DNA of 61,783 bases from Marinobacter antarcticus (lineage in GTDB: Bacteria; Pseudomonadota; Gammaproteobacteria; Pseudomonadales; Oleiphilaceae): NCBI RefSeq assembly GCF_011049865.1, contig NZ_DRGY01000029.1:1-61783 (forward strand), read 5' to 3'. Position numbers and translations under genes: made by a program. Of the stretch, positions 34,448 through 42,448 are shown in pieces. How positions within the stretch are numbered: the first letter of the stretch is position 1; every line of letters begins with the position of its first letter. The notes beneath the pieces were generated by a model that did no database searches, was not told the DNA's origin, and saw only the letters and a list, made by a program, of their open reading frames with translations.

Positions 34448-36589
34448 ATGATCCACAACAAAACACTTCCATTCATGCTTCTCACGGTGAGCGTTACCTC
34501 TTTCGCTCCTGTCACGAACGCCCAGGAGTCCGCTCCTATCGCCGAGATGGACACACTGGTCGTCACTGCCACCCGTCAGGGCATGGCCGCCAACGAACTC
34601 GCCCATGCTGTCACCGTGATCGATCGCCAGCAGTTGGATACTCAGTTCCAGACCTCCCGGAATCTTGGTGAGGTGTTAGCCAAGACGGTGCCCGGCATGG
34701 CGCCCGCCAGTCAGACTCTGACCAACTTTAATCAGAGCCTTCGTGGGCGGAATCTACTGGTGCTGATCGACGGCGTTCCCCAGAACACCAACCGCAACAT
34801 CAGCCGTGATCTCATGAATATCGATGTAGCCAATATCGAGCGCATCGAGGTGCTGAGGGGCGCCAGCGCCGTATACGGCAGTGGCGCCGCCGGCGGTGTC
34901 GTCAATATCATTACTCGCCGTAATGAGGCCGGCGCCACCACCACCCTGGGGCTGCAAAGCGCCCTGACCGAGATAAACAAAGACGGTCTTGGTTACCGGG
35001 GCGAGCAATATCTGGGTGGCGGCAGTGATGTCTTCGACTACGGCCTCAATCTGGCGTGGGAGCGCCGGGGCGCTTTCTTTGATGCCGACGGCGACCGGAT
35101 CGCCCCCGAGCCCAGTCAGGGAGATCTGTCCGACACCGACAGCCTGAGTCTGGCAGGCAAGCTAAGATGGTTCCTCGATAGCGGCACGCTAACCCTCTCT
35201 GCGAACCACTTCGATGCGGAGCAGGATACCGATTTCGCCTCCGATCCTTCGGTTGCGGCCCTGCCGCCGGGCAGCGCCAAGGCGCGGGCAATCCCGGGGT
35301 TACAGTTGGATAAGCAGAACGAGACCCGCAACACCCAGCTCAATCTAGCCTGGTCCGCGGATCAGACCTTGCTGGGCAGTCTGGATGCCCAAGCTTATTA
35401 CCGCGACTATCACGCACGCTTCGCCCCCTTCGACGGTCGTGCTTTCAGTAACTTTCAGGTTCTTTCTCAGTCCTTTCTCGACAGCGAGACTCTGGGGGGG
35501 CGCGTAACTTTCAATACCGATATCAGCGAAGACAGTCTGGTGCGCTGGGGGCTGGACCTGAGTCGAGAGAAGTCGGAGCAGCCAGTCACCACCTATGACG
35601 GTAGTGCTTTCGATAATAGCGGCGGGCGGGTGTTTATTGATACCGGCGACCGCACTTTTATGCCACCCATCACTCAGGATAACATCGGTGCCTTTGCCCA
35701 GCTTGAGCATGATTTAACCGACCGATTGCGGGGTGAATTGGGCGCTCGCTTCGAATACGTCTCCGCTTCCTTTGACGATTTCGCCACGCTCGGACAGGGT
35801 AATGCCATCCAGGGGGGCGAGGTGAACTATGACGACTACCTGTTCAACACCGGCTTAGTCTACAGCCTAAGCGATGCCACCGAGGTATACGGTAGCTTCT
35901 CCCAGGGGTTCGAGCTGCCGGATATTGGCCTGCGGTTGCGTTACGCTCCTGTCGGTTTCGATGTTAGCGACTCTCAGCTCAAACCGCTCAAGACCGATAA
36001 TTACGAGCTGGGCGTTCGTGGCGACTGGGGAAGCACTCAGGCCAGCGCCACAATGTTCTATAGCGAATCGGATCTGGGCCAGACCAGCATCCAGAACTTC
36101 ACTTTATATCTACCACGCTCCGAGGAGCGGATCTACGGTCTGGAACTGACCCTGGATCACCACATTAACGCCCGCTGGAAACTGGGAGGGCTGTTGTCCT
36201 GGATGGAAGGGGAACGCTTTGACGAGAACGATCAGCGCTGGGAAGCCCTGAACGGCTTCCGGATTCCGCCGCTGCAAATGCGCGCCTACACCGAATACGC
36301 GCCCAGCAAGCATTGGTTCCATCGTCTGCAGGTTAACTACAGTGGTTCTCGGGACGATGCCTTCGAGGATCAGGTGGGTTTCGGCAGCCGCGAGGTGAAA
36401 ACATACACCACCGTTGACTATTTTACCCGCTATCAACTGGACCAGCACACCTTAAGCCTGGGGGTCGAGAATCTGCTCAACAAAGACTACTTCACCGCTT
36501 ATGGCCAGTTGCTGCGCAACGGCAACAACACCAGCCATATTCCGGCTTCGGGAGTGACACTGAAAGCCAGCTATGCTTATCAATGGTAA
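34448..36589 (+). CDS. TonB-dependent siderophore receptor (IutA-like)
   Basis: This is a 713-residue outer-membrane receptor. A signal peptide to about residue 25 precedes a TonB box-like Thr-Leu-Val-Val-Thr-Ala and the plug domain (Ser-Leu-Arg-Gly-Arg-Asn-Leu-Leu-Val-Leu-Ile-Asp-Gly-Val-Pro; Arg-Ile-Glu-Val-Leu-Arg-Gly; Gly-Ala-Ala-Gly-Gly-Val-Val-Asn-Ile). A 22-strand barrel follows, ending in a terminal Tyr-Gln-Trp. Segments such as Asn-Tyr-Asp-Asp-Tyr-Leu-Phe-Asn and Phe-Ser-Gln-Gly-Phe-Glu-Leu-Pro-Asp recall IutA, the aerobactin receptor, so a hydroxamate or citrate-hydroxamate ligand is likely. Its stop overlaps the next start (ATGGTAA). Confidence 0.88.
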   Translation: MIHNKTLPFMLLTVSVTSFAPVTNAQESAPIAEMDTLVVTATRQGMAANELAHAVTVIDRQQLDTQFQTSRNLGEVLAKTVPGMAPASQTLTNFNQSLRGRNLLVLIDGVPQNTNRNISRDLMNIDVANIERIEVLRGASAVYGSGAAGGVVNIITRRNEAGATTTLGLQSALTEINKDGLGYRGEQYLGGGSDVFDYGLNLAWERRGAFFDADGDRIAPEPSQGDLSDTDSLSLAGKLRWFLDSGTLTLSANHFDAEQDTDFASDPSVAALPPGSAKARAIPGLQLDKQNETRNTQLNLAWSADQTLLGSLDAQAYYRDYHARFAPFDGRAFSNFQVLSQSFLDSETLGGRVTFNTDISEDSLVRWGLDLSREKSEQPVTTYDGSAFDNSGGRVFIDTGDRTFMPPITQDNIGAFAQLEHDLTDRLRGELGARFEYVSASFDDFATLGQGNAIQGGEVNYDDYLFNTGLVYSLSDATEVYGSFSQGFELPDIGLRLRYAPVGFDVSDSQLKPLKTDNYELGVRGDWGSTQASATMFYSESDLGQTSIQNFTLYLPRSEERIYGLELTLDHHINARWKLGGLLSWMEGERFDENDQRWEALNGFRIPPLQMRAYTEYAPSKHWFHRLQVNYSGSRDDAFEDQVGFGSREVKTYTTVDYFTRYQLDQHTLSLGVENLLNKDYFTAYGQLLRNGNNTSHIPASGVTLKASYAYQW

Positions 36590-37491
36590 GAGCAACGATC
36601 CTGGTCGTCCTGCTGCTGGCTGCCATCGAGTCGCCTATGGTAGGGGCGGCGCCGGGTCCCTGCCGCCCCGTCAGTCATGCGCTGGGCAGCAGTTGCGTTC
36701 CTCCTGAGCCGAAACGGGTGGCAGTGTTGGATACCGGAGAGCTGGATATCGCTTTGGCTTTGGGGGTAATGCCTGTCGCCGCCACCACTCCTTATCAGGT
36801 AGGCCAGTTCCCCGCCTATCTGACACTGGACGAACACCGGGTGAAGTCCCTGGGCGTGGTACAGGAACCAGACCTGGAACGGCTGATGCGATTGAAGCCG
36901 GACCTGATTCTGGGTAGCCGGTTGCGCCATGGTCGACTCTATCCGTTACTTTCGGCTATTGCTCCGACGGTGTTAAGTGAAACTGTAGGCGCAACTTGGG
37001 CCGGCAACCTGCGTTTGTTTGCCCAGGCCCTTGGTCGGGACGCCGAAGCTGAGACGCTGTTGAGTAGAATCGATCGCCGCTGCCGACGGATTCGCCATCA
37101 ATATGAGGCCAAGGGCCGGCCCACATTGTCCGTGGTGCGCTCCATGCAGACGCACATACGGCTTTATCTGCCAGATTCCTTTATCGGTGATTTGCTGCAA
37201 CGCTGCGGTCTGCAACGGCCTGATTCCCAGTCTGGCAACGGCTTCGCCAGGCGACTGCGCTCCCCCAGGCAGATCGATCTGCTGGACGGCGATATTGTTC
37301 TACTCAGCGAGTACGCTCCCGAAAAGGGATCGCTGGTTCGACGCTGGCAGCGCTCGTTGTTCTGGTCAAGACTCAAGGGGCGTGTCTATGAGGTAGACGA
37401 CGGCTACTGGATGCTGGGTATCGGTCCCCTTGCCGCCGAACGCGTCCTGACTGACTTGGAGCAGATTATTCATGATTATCCCGGCCCTTGA
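36583..37491 (+). CDS. Periplasmic ferric-siderophore binding protein (FecB/FhuD-like)
   Basis: This is a 302-residue type III binding protein with a signal peptide ending near Gly-Ala-Ala. Motifs include Pro-Lys-Arg-Val-Ala-Val-Leu-Asp-Thr-Gly-Glu, a Leu-Lys-Pro-Asp-Leu-Ile-Leu-Gly-Ser segment, and the long backbone helix in the middle. It passes the siderophore to the permeases encoded next. A 7-base overlap with the receptor and a 20-base overlap with the first permease show one operon. I see no lipobox, so the protein is probably soluble. Confidence 0.87.
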   Translation: MVRATILVVLLLAAIESPMVGAAPGPCRPVSHALGSSCVPPEPKRVAVLDTGELDIALALGVMPVAATTPYQVGQFPAYLTLDEHRVKSLGVVQEPDLERLMRLKPDLILGSRLRHGRLYPLLSAIAPTVLSETVGATWAGNLRLFAQALGRDAEAETLLSRIDRRCRRIRHQYEAKGRPTLSVVRSMQTHIRLYLPDSFIGDLLQRCGLQRPDSQSGNGFARRLRSPRQIDLLDGDIVLLSEYAPEKGSLVRRWQRSLFWSRLKGRVYEVDDGYWMLGIGPLAAERVLTDLEQIIHDYPGP

Positions 37492-38476
37492 TCGTCGCTT
37501 TTCCTGGCTGTTGCTCGCTCTGCTCCTGGTGGTGCCAGCTACTCTGTTGTCCGGGGAGGTCGATTACAGCGCAATGGAACTCTGGCGGCTGATGAGTGGG
37601 AGCGAGGCCGCCGTAACCGCTATAGACCGTCTGGTGTTAACGGAGTTGCGCCTGCCGCGCCTGCTTGCCGCACTGCTTGTGGGGGCGGCCCTGGGTTGCG
37701 CCGGCTGTCTACTGCAGCGCTTAACCGCCAACCCTCTGGCCAGCCCTGGTTTGCTGGGACTGAACCAGGGTGCAGCCTTGGGATTGGTCTGTCTGTTGCT
37801 CTCCCCCTGGCCGTTTACTCCAGTGAACAGCTTTATTGCGGCGTTGAGCGGTGCGTCTTTGGCCATGGCGTTGGTGTTCGGTGTGGTCCGGCTCGCGACC
37901 GGCGCGCTGGCAGCAGAGAGCCTGCTGCTGTTTGGCGCTCTGTTAAGCACCCTGTTCGGGGCCCTGACCACCATCGCCTTGATTTTGGACCAGCATGCGC
38001 TGGATGCGATCCGTTTCTGGCTAGCGGGCTCTCTGTCCTTGGTGGAACCGGATCAGATTCGCCCGTTGGCGGCCCTGGTGCTCACCGGATTGCTACTGGC
38101 AGGGCTATTGAGTCGTCCATTGCAGCTGCTGGAAACAGGTAGCGACACGGCTCGAGGGCTGGGTGCCAACCCCCGGCTGATCCTGCTGGGAGTAAGTGCC
38201 GTCATCCTACTGCTAACTGCAGCCGCAGTGGCGGTTAGTGGTCCCATCCTTTTTGTCGGGCTGGTGGTGCCCCATCTGGCCCGGCTCTGGATCGGCGAGC
38301 AATCCAGCCGTCAGTTGGCAGGCAGTGTGCTGCTCGGCGCCCTGCTGCTGGCACTGGCGGACCTGTTTGTTTTCAATCTGGACAGCGACGACCGGCTGCC
38401 TCCTGGTGTCGCTCTCGCGGTGCTAGGCGTGCCATGGTTCATATGGTTGGTTCGACGCAGATACTTGAGCAGATGA
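37472..38476 (+). CDS. FecCD-family iron-siderophore permease, first subunit
   Basis: This is a 334-residue permease with about ten membrane segments. FecCD landmarks: Leu-Arg-Leu-Pro-Arg-Leu-Leu-Ala-Ala-Leu-Leu-Val-Gly-Ala-Ala-Leu near residue 55, Asn-Pro-Leu-Ala-Ser-Pro-Gly-Leu-Leu-Gly, and Gly-Leu-Val-Val-Pro-His-Leu-Ala-Arg near 265, the ATPase-contact loop. Paired with the next gene it forms a heterodimeric channel. The ATGA overlap at 38473 indicates tight coupling. Confidence 0.9.
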   Translation: MIIPALDRRFSWLLLALLLVVPATLLSGEVDYSAMELWRLMSGSEAAVTAIDRLVLTELRLPRLLAALLVGAALGCAGCLLQRLTANPLASPGLLGLNQGAALGLVCLLLSPWPFTPVNSFIAALSGASLAMALVFGVVRLATGALAAESLLLFGALLSTLFGALTTIALILDQHALDAIRFWLAGSLSLVEPDQIRPLAALVLTGLLLAGLLSRPLQLLETGSDTARGLGANPRLILLGVSAVILLLTAAAVAVSGPILFVGLVVPHLARLWIGEQSSRQLAGSVLLGALLLALADLFVFNLDSDDRLPPGVALAVLGVPWFIWLVRRRYLSR

Positions 38477-39444
38477 ACCGACGCGCAATCATGGCCCCCT
38501 ATCTCTGGCTGCTGCCCCCTGTCATGGGATTGTGCTTATTGAATGGCAGTATCGAGACCCTTTCACTGTTACTGGATGACAGTCACCGTCAGCTGATCGT
38601 AAGAGTCATCAGCGAACTGCGTCTACCCCGAGTGCTGGTGGCTGCGCTAGTGGGGGCGAGCCTGGGTATGGCCGGACTGTTGCTACAGACTCTGACCCGC
38701 AACCCCTTGGCCGATCCAGGTATTATCGGCGTCAACCAGGGCGCGGCCTTGGCGGTTGTGGCGGGAATGCTGATCCTGCCGGACCTTTCGCCCCATTGGT
38801 TGCCACTGTTCGGTGTGCTGGGAAGCGTGACCAGCATGGCCCTGCTCTGGCTGTTAAGTCGAGGGACCGCCGCTATCGCCCTGATTCTGATGGGAGTTGG
38901 GCTTAGCAGTCTGTTGAGTGCATTAATTGGTTGTCTGCTGATCTTATCGGAGACACAACGGCTGGCTATGGTGATGACCTGGCTGGCGGGCAGTTTTGCC
39001 ACCGCTAACGACACGGTGCTGTTGACCACCCTGGGCTGGTCACTGGTACTGCTGCCGGCGTCTTGGTTACTTTGTCAGCGGCTGGGGCCGCTAATGCTGG
39101 ACCCCCTCAGCAGCCGTATGCTGGGTGCCCGTACCGGTACCATTGAATTCCTTTGCCTGTTGATGGCTTGCGTCCTCGGGGCTGTGGCCGTGGCTGCCGC
39201 AGGCACTCTGGGGTTCGTTGGCCTGTTGGCCCCCCATATCGCCCGTCGACTGCACCCCCCGCAACCGGAAAAGTTAGGCCTGCCCGTCCTTGGCTACGGC
39301 GCGCTACTGGCGATGCTGGCCGACCTGTTGGGCCGCAGTTTGCTCGCCCCTGTGCAACTGCCTGCGGGACTGATGCTAGCGATACTCGGGGTGCCTTTGT
39401 TTATCTTGCTGCTGCTCTGGCAGCAACGCATCCGAGGAGCCTGA
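38473..39444 (+). CDS. FecCD-family iron-siderophore permease, second subunit
   Basis: The start at 38473 (ATGA overlapping the previous stop) is preferred to an ATG 13 codons upstream. The 323-residue protein repeats the family pattern: Leu-Arg-Leu-Pro-Arg-Val-Leu-Val-Ala-Ala-Leu-Val-Gly-Ala, Asn-Pro-Leu-Ala-Asp-Pro-Gly-Ile-Ile-Gly, and Gly-Leu-Leu-Ala-Pro-His-Ile-Ala-Arg. Two separate permease genes argue for a FecCD/FepDG-like rather than an FhuB-like fused importer. Confidence 0.9.
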   Translation: MNRRAIMAPYLWLLPPVMGLCLLNGSIETLSLLLDDSHRQLIVRVISELRLPRVLVAALVGASLGMAGLLLQTLTRNPLADPGIIGVNQGAALAVVAGMLILPDLSPHWLPLFGVLGSVTSMALLWLLSRGTAAIALILMGVGLSSLLSALIGCLLILSETQRLAMVMTWLAGSFATANDTVLLTTLGWSLVLLPASWLLCQRLGPLMLDPLSSRMLGARTGTIEFLCLLMACVLGAVAVAAAGTLGFVGLLAPHIARRLHPPQPEKLGLPVLGYGALLAMLADLLGRSLLAPVQLPAGLMLAILGVPLFILLLLWQQRIRGA

Positions 39445-39448
39445 TACA

Positions 39449-40300
39449 ATGAACAAGCATGCGATTCGCGCCACGAATCTTCGCGTCGGCTATCGCGGTA
39501 CTCTTTTGATTGACGAGGGCCGCCTGGAATTTCCTGCCGGACACATCAGTGTGTTGCTGGGCGCAAACGGCTCCGGCAAATCAACCCTGCTCAAGGCTCT
39601 GGCGGGGCTGCATCCGTTGCAGGGAGGGCAAGTTTGGATTGGCGATGAGAATCTCGCAGCTACCCCTGCCCGGCGGCTAGCTCAGCGGTTGGCCTTTTTG
39701 CCCCAACACCCCAATGCCCCCGAAACGCTAACCGTGACGGAGTTGGTGATGCTGGGGCGCTACCCCTACCGGCGTCCGTTTCTACCCCCCAGCCGTGAGG
39801 ATCGTGCCGCCGTGGAAGAGGCCCTTTCGCAGACCGACCTGCACGACCTGTCGGAGCGATCACTGGGCACCCTGTCTGGCGGTCAGCGGCAGCGGGCTTG
39901 GTTGGCTATGGTGCTGGCTCAGCAGAGCGACATTTTGATGTTGGACGAACCCACCAGCTACTTGGATCTGAGCCACCAGTACGACCTGCTCAACCTGATC
40001 TGGCAGTTGAATCGGGAGCAGGGCAAGACTCTGGTGTTGGTGCTTCATGACCTGAATCTGGCGTTCGAATTCGCCGACCACCTGATCTACATGAAGGGGG
40101 GGCGCATTTGTGCGCAGGGCTCGCCGGCCGCGACCGCGAACCCGGAACTGATCGAGGAGATATTCGGTCTGCACTGCGAGATAAGGCCCCACCCGCAAGC
40201 CTTCTGCCCGCTGCTGATACCGCTGGCGGGCCAGCGGAACCGGCGCCAGGTCGCTATGCCGGCCCCGCCTCCCGTCCTCTGCTCTGATAAGTGTGACTGA
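39449..40300 (+). CDS. Iron-siderophore ABC transporter ATPase (FecE/FhuC-like)
   Basis: This is a 283-residue ABC ATPase with Walker A Gly-Ala-Asn-Gly-Ser-Gly-Lys-Ser-Thr-Leu (near 38), Q-loop Phe-Leu-Pro-Gln-His, signature Leu-Ser-Gly-Gly-Gln-Arg-Gln-Arg (near 143), Walker B Ile-Leu-Met-Leu-Asp-Glu-Pro-Thr, and switch His in Leu-His-Asp-Leu-Asn. The C-terminal 25 residues after Gly-Leu-His-Cys-Glu-Ile form a basic extension not common in the family. It completes the five-gene uptake operon. Biosynthesis genes are absent, so this is use of a foreign siderophore. Confidence 0.92.
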   Translation: MNKHAIRATNLRVGYRGTLLIDEGRLEFPAGHISVLLGANGSGKSTLLKALAGLHPLQGGQVWIGDENLAATPARRLAQRLAFLPQHPNAPETLTVTELVMLGRYPYRRPFLPPSREDRAAVEEALSQTDLHDLSERSLGTLSGGQRQRAWLAMVLAQQSDILMLDEPTSYLDLSHQYDLLNLIWQLNREQGKTLVLVLHDLNLAFEFADHLIYMKGGRICAQGSPAATANPELIEEIFGLHCEIRPHPQAFCPLLIPLAGQRNRRQVAMPAPPPVLCSDKCD

Positions 40301-40454
40301 TCCCCCATTTTAAGAGGGGTTTCTTGGGGAGATTACCTTGCCTGTTAGCGGATGCTAGAGAGAGGCTTCTATCTGCATTGAAAAAGATGAGGCCTTTCTC
40401 CTTCTGCCGGACAACAGCGTCCGGTAATACTATACTGAGCCGTGCGTTGCCAGC

Positions 40455-40582
40455 ATCATGGTCGTGTCCACTTATTGTCTAGAGGGCGCTTAACAGGAAC
40501 AACGCGATATTCTCAGAAGGGAATTGCTTTGAATCTGAACTGTCGCTTTTCGCAGAGTTACCAACTTTATTGTGATCCCACA
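40455..40582 (-). repeat. Left-type end of the second Tn7-like element, shortened
   Basis: This stretch ends GTTACCAACTTTATTGTGATCCCACA (40557-40582; shown for position only). Read inward: TGTGGG, then AATAAAGTTGGTAAC at offset 11. The 100 bases before it resemble 33443-33545, the region just inside the innermost site of the first element's left end. Only one TnsB-like site is visible instead of three, as if recombination between the first and last site removed the interval. The gap between the ATPase gene (stop 40300) and this end holds nothing else recognisable. Confidence 0.65.
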
Positions 40583-40613
40583 TTTATGAACGCGAAGTTA
40601 TGAACACCAGGCT

Positions 40614-41498
40614 ATGAACATCAAGTCGCTGGAAACCTTCTTCTGGATTGCGAAGCTTGGCAGTTTTCGAGCGACGGCGAAGAAGCTGTACGCGTCGCAG
40701 CCCACGATTTCAGCACGAATTGCCGGTCTGGAAGATGAGCTTGGCATCGAGTTATTTGATCGGTCGGGGCGCAATGCGGTGCTCACAACCGAAGGCCGAC
40801 AAGCGCTTGTCTACGCAGAAAAAATTCTTCAGCTTCATGCCGATTTGCTTGAAACCGTAGCCAGCCCGGATGCCATTCAGGGCAGCATTCGGTTGGGCGT
40901 TGCCGAGACCATCGCTTATACCTGGCTTCCTGAACTGATCGAACGAATCAATGAAACCTACCCGGCCATAAACCTTGAACTGGATGTGGACATATCCGTC
41001 AATCTCGCGGAAAAACTGCTCAAACGGGAAATTGATATTGCGTTCCTGATCGGTGAGGTGAAACACGAAGGTTTTTTCAACGCGCCTTTTTACAGCTACT
41101 CACTGATATGGGTTGTCAGCCCGAAACTCACGTTGCCCCCTGAACCTGTAAGCCTTTCCCGGCTGTCAAAAATTCCGATTATTACGTACCCGCGAATGAG
41201 CGAGCCCCACGTTAATATTCGCAGCCTGATCAATAAAATGAACGGTTCAACCCAGATTCATTCCAGCTCCTCGTTATCCACCATTATCCGCATGGCATTG
41301 GACGGTATCGGCGTCAGCGCCCTGCCAAAAGAGATCATCACAAGAGAGCTCGCAAGCGGCCAACTTCGGGAATTCCAGGTGGAAGCCAGTATTCCGGACC
41401 TGGTTTTCAACATGGCGTATTGCGCTGCGCCAGGCGCAAACGTTGTGCGGGCCGTTGCAGATCTTTCCCTCAAAATTGTGGCGGCCAAACGCCCCTGA
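40614..41498 (+). CDS. LysR-family transcriptional regulator
   Basis: This is a 294-residue LysR regulator. Residues 1-60 form the helix-turn-helix (Leu-Glu-Thr-Phe-Phe-Trp-Ile-Ala, Ser-Gln-Pro-Thr-Ile-Ser-Ala-Arg-Ile, Leu-Glu-Asp-Glu-Leu-Gly-Ile-Glu-Leu-Phe-Asp-Arg). An effector domain follows with the usual two-lobe pattern. It is the first gene beyond the Tn7-like end; only 31 bases separate it from the terminus, so its own promoter may have been changed by the insertion. It precedes the YcsI/TRAP/PxpBC genes in the same direction and is the obvious candidate to control them. Confidence 0.9.
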   Translation: MNIKSLETFFWIAKLGSFRATAKKLYASQPTISARIAGLEDELGIELFDRSGRNAVLTTEGRQALVYAEKILQLHADLLETVASPDAIQGSIRLGVAETIAYTWLPELIERINETYPAINLELDVDISVNLAEKLLKREIDIAFLIGEVKHEGFFNAPFYSYSLIWVVSPKLTLPPEPVSLSRLSKIPIITYPRMSEPHVNIRSLINKMNGSTQIHSSSSLSTIIRMALDGIGVSALPKEIITRELASGQLREFQVEASIPDLVFNMAYCAAPGANVVRAVADLSLKIVAAKRP

Positions 41499-41614
41499 CA
41501 GTCGCATCATTGCTGGCTGATCATGTTTCTCTATCAAAGTTGATTCTAAAATTCGATTTGTACTTATCATTGTTTCTGCGCTAATTTTAATAAAAAGTAA
41601 AATAAGGCAGAAAC

Positions 41615-42418
41615 ATGGCTCCCCACGATCACGCTCAGCGCTATTTAACGCCCGATGATGTCAGGCTGGCCGCCCGCAATGGTTCGCTGGTTGGCTCCAC
41701 GGCTGGAATGGCGAAAGGTTTTGTTCAGGTCAATCTGGTCATACTGCCGGAGGCGCAGGCTAATGGTTTTTTGCGCTTTTGCCAGGCAAACCCCAAGCCC
41801 TGCCCGGTGCTGGCCGTCAGCGAGCCGGGTGAACGGCAATGCGATGTGCTGGGCAAAGACTTGGACATTGCCCGGGACGTGCCTTCTTATCGAATTTACC
41901 GCAACGGCACCTTCGACGGCACGCTGAACGACGTTTCAGACGTGTGGCGCGATGATCTGGTTACGTTTGCGATTGGCTGTTCGTTCAGCTTCGAACACGC
42001 TCTGCTGCAGAATGGCGTACCCGTGCGCCATATCGAGGAAGGGCGCAATGTGCCCATGTACAAAACCTCGATTCCCCTGAGACCCGCCGGCGGCTTCAGT
42101 GGGAATATGGTTGTATCCATGCGCCCCTTCCGGGCCGACGCCGCCATTCGTGCGGTGCAGATCACCACGCGTTTTCCCCAGACCCATGGTGCCCCTGTGC
42201 ACCTTGGAGACCCGTCATTGATTGGAATACAGAGCCTGAATTCACCGGATTACGGCGATGCGGTTTCGATAGCCTACCATGAAATTCCGGTTTTCTGGGC
42301 TTGTGGCGTTACGCCGCAGCAGGTCCTGATGGATTCAGGAATCGAATTTGCGATTACACACACACCGGGCCACATGTTGGTCACGGACATCCCTGAAAGT
42401 CAGGTGGCTTTGTTGTAA
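41615..42418 (+). CDS. YcsI/DUF1445 family protein (putative hydro-lyase or D-glutamate cyclase type)
   Basis: This is a 267-residue protein of the DUF1445 family. Typical segments are Gly-Met-Ala-Lys-Gly-Phe-Val-Gln-Val-Asn-Leu, Pro-Cys-Pro-Val-Leu, Phe-Ala-Ile-Gly-Cys-Ser-Phe-Ser-Phe-Glu, Val-Pro-Met-Tyr-Lys-Thr, and Phe-Trp-Ala-Cys-Gly-Val-Thr-Pro-Gln. The mammalian member converts D-glutamate to 5-oxo-D-proline, and Bacillus ycsI lies beside the 5-oxoprolinase genes, so a role around cyclised glutamate or a related lactam is plausible. It starts the operon after an AT-rich promoter region (41530-41610) and is followed by the TRAP binding protein. Confidence 0.85.
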   Translation: MAPHDHAQRYLTPDDVRLAARNGSLVGSTAGMAKGFVQVNLVILPEAQANGFLRFCQANPKPCPVLAVSEPGERQCDVLGKDLDIARDVPSYRIYRNGTFDGTLNDVSDVWRDDLVTFAIGCSFSFEHALLQNGVPVRHIEEGRNVPMYKTSIPLRPAGGFSGNMVVSMRPFRADAAIRAVQITTRFPQTHGAPVHLGDPSLIGIQSLNSPDYGDAVSIAYHEIPVFWACGVTPQQVLMDSGIEFAITHTPGHMLVTDIPESQVALL

Positions 42419-42448
42419 CACCAAAACAACGACAATAGGACGATAACA

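Larger units (their letters stand above)
33683..40582. mobile_element. Second Tn7-like element without tns genes, siderophore cargo
   Basis: A right-type end (TGTGGGGTC.. at 33683) and a left-type end (..GATCCCACA at 40582) enclose 6.9 kb with TonB receptor and ferric-siderophore ABC genes but no transposase. Six bases (TTCATT) separate it from the first element. Flanking pentamers are TCATT before 33683 and TTTAT after 40582, so a perfect 5-bp duplication is not seen. It may be an older insertion at the same attachment point, or a deletion derivative mobilised in trans. Confidence 0.65.

Noticed and set aside
40302..40325. CCCC..GGGG stem with TTTCTT after the siderophore ATPase gene as a terminator
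   Set aside because: Stem of four pairs with a nine-base loop and an interrupted T-run is too weak to call.
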